From: Actinomycetes bacterium
Lineage (GTDB): Bacteria; Actinomycetota; Acidimicrobiia; UBA5794
Length of the DNA: 16,250 nucleotides
Assembly: GCA_030598305.1 (NCBI GenBank)
Contig: JAUVQC010000005.1
Location: forward strand, 1-16,250
Direction of reading: 5' to 3'
In this document: piece after piece, positions 14,401 through 16,250 of the stretch
Layout of the letters: the number at the start of each line of letters is the position of its first letter
How positions within the stretch are numbered: position 1 is the first letter of the stretch
Program-made: the position numbers and the translations under genes
The notes under the pieces: generated by a model
What the model was told of the DNA's origin: nothing
Database searches by the model: none
The model's input: only the letters and a program-made list of their open reading frames with translations

Positions 14401-15447
14401 ATGGGTGAAATTCGATTGACCCAGCTCGTTCCCGCCGGTGGTTGAGCGCGCAAGCTCAGTGCCGAGGGCCTGGGTCAGGTCCTGTCGAAAGTAGATTCGT
14501 TTACGAACCCCTGGGTCGACTCCGACGTCGGTCCGATGGATGACGCCGCGCTCGTGAACACCGGCGATGCGTCGAAGCTCGCCTTCACGGTGGATTTCAT
14601 CACCCCGATCGTCGATGACCCCGAGCAGTTCGGAGCAATCGCTGCGGCGAATTCGATCTCGGACGTTTATGCCATGGGGGGCGAGCCCAGGGTCGCGTTG
14701 GCAATTTGCGGCTTCCCGGAGGACGAGGTTTCGCCGGAGATCCTTGCGCGCATTCTTCAGGGTGGCGCCAACCAGGCCGCGGAAGCGGGCTGTGCGATCG
14801 TCGGGGGTCACACGGTGCTCGATCCCGAGCTCAAATATGGGCTGTGCGTCCTCGGCGACGTCGATCCCGATCGGTGCCTCTCACAGACCGGCGGACGGGT
14901 CGGCGACCGGTTGGTGCTCACCAAGCCGATCGGTTCGGGAATCGCCGCCCAGGCGATCAAGAATCAGAAGATTTCCGAGGCGGAGATGGATGAGGTGATC
15001 TCTGCCCTGCAGTCCCTCAACAAGGGCGCGAAGGACGCTGCATTGGTCGCTGGTTCCCGCGCGGCCACGGACGTCACCGGGTTCGGTTTGTTGGGTCATC
15101 TGCACAACCTGGCTCTGGGTTCCGGGCTCTCTGCACGACTCAATGCCGCTTCGGTCCCGACCTTCATGGCCACCCGCCGACTGGTCACCGAGGGTCTCGT
15201 CCCGGGCGGGAGCAAGAACAACCTCCGCTACATCGAGGCGGTCACACGCTTCGATGATTCAGTCACGGAAGACGAACGCGTGATTCTCGCAGACGCTCAG
15301 ACTTCCGGGGGACTGGTGATCGCAGTACCCCCAGAGAACGAAGGCCTACTGCTCGACGAACTCGAAAAGAACGGCGTCGAGATCCGCGCAGTCATCGGCG
15401 AACTATGCGACGGCGAACCCGGCCACCTCGAAGTCCTGGGCAGCTAA
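14401..15447 (+). CDS. selD: Selenide, water dikinase SelD, itself a selenoprotein (Sec at TGA 14443-14445)
   Basis: SelD makes selenophosphate from selenide and ATP, the selenium donor for selenocysteine, selenouridine and selenoneine. Reading through one TGA gives 348 residues, matching the usual length (E. coli 347). The start EIRLTQLVPAGG-U-ARKL aligns with the E. coli IRLTQ...GAGCGCKI block, placing Sec15 at the catalytic Cys17 position and Lys18 at Lys20. Further on are PMDDAALV, TVDFITPIVDDPEQFG, AANSISDVYAMGG, VGGHTV, TDVTGFGLLGHL and DAQTSGGL, all SelD hallmarks. The Gly-Cys pair of E. coli after the Sec/Cys is Ala-Arg here. A hairpin suited to be a SECIS element lies 27 nt after the TGA. 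Automated callers would probably start at 14536 and lose 45 residues including the active site. It is divergent from the senB fragment. Confidence 0.93.
14463..14487 (+). promoter_or_regulatory. Bacterial SECIS hairpin in selD
   Basis: Bases 14466-14472 pair with 14476-14482 (seven pairs, one G-U), leaving a GGU apical loop. CGA (14463-14465) pairs with UCG (14485-14487) below a 2-nt UG bulge on the 3' side. The loop begins 27 nt after the UGA and has G in its first two positions, both consistent with known bacterial SECIS elements that bind SelB. The hairpin is within coding sequence, as in bacteria generally. Confidence 0.75.
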
Positions 15448-15457
15448 CCCGACTCCC

Positions 15458-15472
15458 CCGTCCGCAAGACGG
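15458..15472 (+). terminator. Weak hairpin after selD
   Basis: CCGTC (15458-15462) and GACGG (15468-15472) form a 5-bp GC-rich stem with a CGCAA loop, starting 10 bp after the selD stop. There is no following T-tract, so intrinsic termination is doubtful. The remaining bases to 15559 are C-rich and hold nothing I can identify. Confidence 0.25.
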
Positions 15473-15559
15473 CCCCCCACTTGTCGTCCAAACGAACGCA
15501 CATGGAACCCCCCCGCCCCCGACCCATTCCTCGATCTACGCACGCCAAAAGATCGACTT

Positions 15560-16114
15560 CTAGCGGTTCCCATCAACGAGAGAGCCGTCTTTGAAGAGTT
15601 GCTCTCCAAGCTGGTTGCCCTCTTCGTCCCATGACATCAGTTTGCCGTGCTGGAGTCCGCGGCGAAATTCGGCTTGCACACGCTTCGTTCCGCTCGGATA
15701 CCAACGCGTCCACACGCCGATCCGCAGACCATCTTCGTAAGCGCCGGCATTTGCAGGTCGCCCGCTGGGATACCAGCTGGAATACCAGCCGTGCTTGATC
15801 CCTGCGTCGCGCCCGACGCGCGCGCACCATTCCTCGAACCCTTCCGGCGGTTCTGCGCCTCGGCGCTCGGTGTCGCGCGGGCAGTTTGGGCGGTAGGGGA
15901 CGACGAACCCCAGTCCGCCGTCGTAGGCGTTCTGAGTCCGATCGGCGGTCCCCAGTGATGCTCTGGTGGTGTCGCTTTGGGCGGTCGCCACGTCGCGGGC
16001 AACGGCCTCCCCTGATCGATCAGCCGAGATATATCCGCCGGCTAGCAGCGTGAGGGCGAGGCCGATCAAGATGGGCGGGCTTCGAAGTTTGTCGAGTAAC
16101 GCAGCGGGGTCCAC
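15560..16114 (-). CDS. Membrane-anchored MORN/YwqK-type repeat protein
   Basis: The 184-residue product begins with a short N-terminus and one hydrophobic segment (about residues 13-29), then a polar linker, then three tandem repeats of about 24 residues (108-130, 132-154, 156-178). The repeats follow the pattern HGWYSSWYPSG, GVWTRWYPSG, HGKLMSWDEEG, each followed by a short Asp/Arg-Gly turn. This is the MORN-2 or YwqK-like repeat family, whose members are often annotated as antitoxin-like but rarely have a tested role. Two cysteines (78 and 97) lie in the segment that would be outside the membrane. The start is GTG at 16114 with AGGAGG 7 nt upstream. It converges with selD. No toxin-like partner gene is visible. 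Its upstream region is almost immediately the inverted-repeat element at the right edge, which may carry or disrupt its promoter. Confidence 0.75.
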   Translation of the reverse strand: MDPAALLDKLRSPPILIGLALTLLAGGYISADRSGEAVARDVATAQSDTTRASLGTADRTQNAYDGGLGFVVPYRPNCPRDTERRGAEPPEGFEEWCARVGRDAGIKHGWYSSWYPSGRPANAGAYEDGLRIGVWTRWYPSGTKRVQAEFRRGLQHGKLMSWDEEGNQLGEQLFKDGSLVDGNR

Positions 16115-16141
16115 CGCACTGCCTCCTGATCCTGTGGGGTC

Positions 16142-16250
16142 TAGCCCGGATTATTCATGAAGGTCCGTAGCGAGACGGTGCAGATTCGTGCTCTTGCCAG
16201 AGTGCGGAGATGTGCCGTCGCAGTAGGACCTTCATGAATAATCCGGGCTA
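16142..16250. mobile_element. Inverted-repeat element (MITE-like or IS terminus) at the window edge
   Basis: Two perfect 25-bp arms face each other: 16142-16166 (beginning TAGCCCGGATTATTCATGAA) and 16226-16250, separated by 59 bp without a reading frame. Weaker complementarity continues inward (GACGG near 16175 with CCGTC near 16215). The arms have the look of transposon terminal repeats and contain the palindrome TTCATGAA. I have a weak recollection of similar ends in IS1380-family elements, unverified. The window stops at the last base of the second arm, so a target duplication cannot be checked. Confidence 0.6.

Noticed and set aside
13933..14445. TGA as a glycine codon (recoded genetic code) in the right block
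   Set aside because: Gly would suit the senB site, and the two intact right-block genes end in TAA and TAG, but lineages with that code are GC-poor, the selD TGA sits exactly at the Cys/Sec active site with a SECIS behind it, and the left block uses TGA as stop repeatedly.
1..16250. CRISPR arrays, tRNA or rRNA genes
   Set aside because: No regularly spaced repeats of suitable length, cloverleaf sequences or conserved rRNA segments were seen on either strand.

Overview
The window holds two blocks that do not obviously belong together. Positions 1 to about 13,900 read as one continuous, high-GC, actinobacterial-type chromosome segment. It is dominated by a division and cell wall (dcw) cluster on the minus strand. 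Gene order in the direction of transcription is mraZ, rsmH, ftsL, ftsI, murE, murF, mraY, murD, ftsW, murG, murC, with murC running off the left edge. The order, the meso-diaminopimelate-type MurE motif and the overall protein style suggest an Actinomycetota member, perhaps Acidimicrobiia-like. That placement is inference, since no rRNA or marker gene is present.

The dcw operon starts at a strong promoter (TTGACA, 17-bp spacer, CATAGT). Four contiguous 10-bp repeats with the AGTGG/TGTGG core overlie this promoter and look like the autoregulatory operator of MraZ. Between mraZ and rsmH lies a leader able to form a 15-bp stem that covers the rsmH ribosome binding site. From rsmH onward, most genes overlap by ATGA or GTGA junctions, which implies tight translational coupling. 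Together the operon encodes the Mur ligases that build the UDP-MurNAc-pentapeptide, MraY and MurG that make lipid I and lipid II, and FtsW, FtsI and FtsL of the divisome.

Divergent from mraZ are a universal stress protein gene and then, behind its own strong promoter, a small serine-recombinase-like protein that lacks the catalytic residues. Converging on it is an uncharacterised acidic protein whose 5' end reaches position 13,9xx.

From about 13,936 to the right edge the content changes abruptly. There is a truncated gene for a SenB-type selenosugar synthase (minus strand) carrying an in-frame TGA where the family has glycine. Divergent from it is a full-length selD whose catalytic position is an in-frame TGA followed by a good bacterial SECIS hairpin, so the enzyme is itself a predicted selenoprotein. 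Next comes a membrane-anchored MORN/YwqK-repeat protein. The window ends exactly on the second arm of a 25-bp perfect inverted repeat (109 bp in total), probably a small transposable element or an IS end. Genes on both sides of the 13.90-13.96 kb junction are broken, so this is either a real rearrangement or an assembly chimera.
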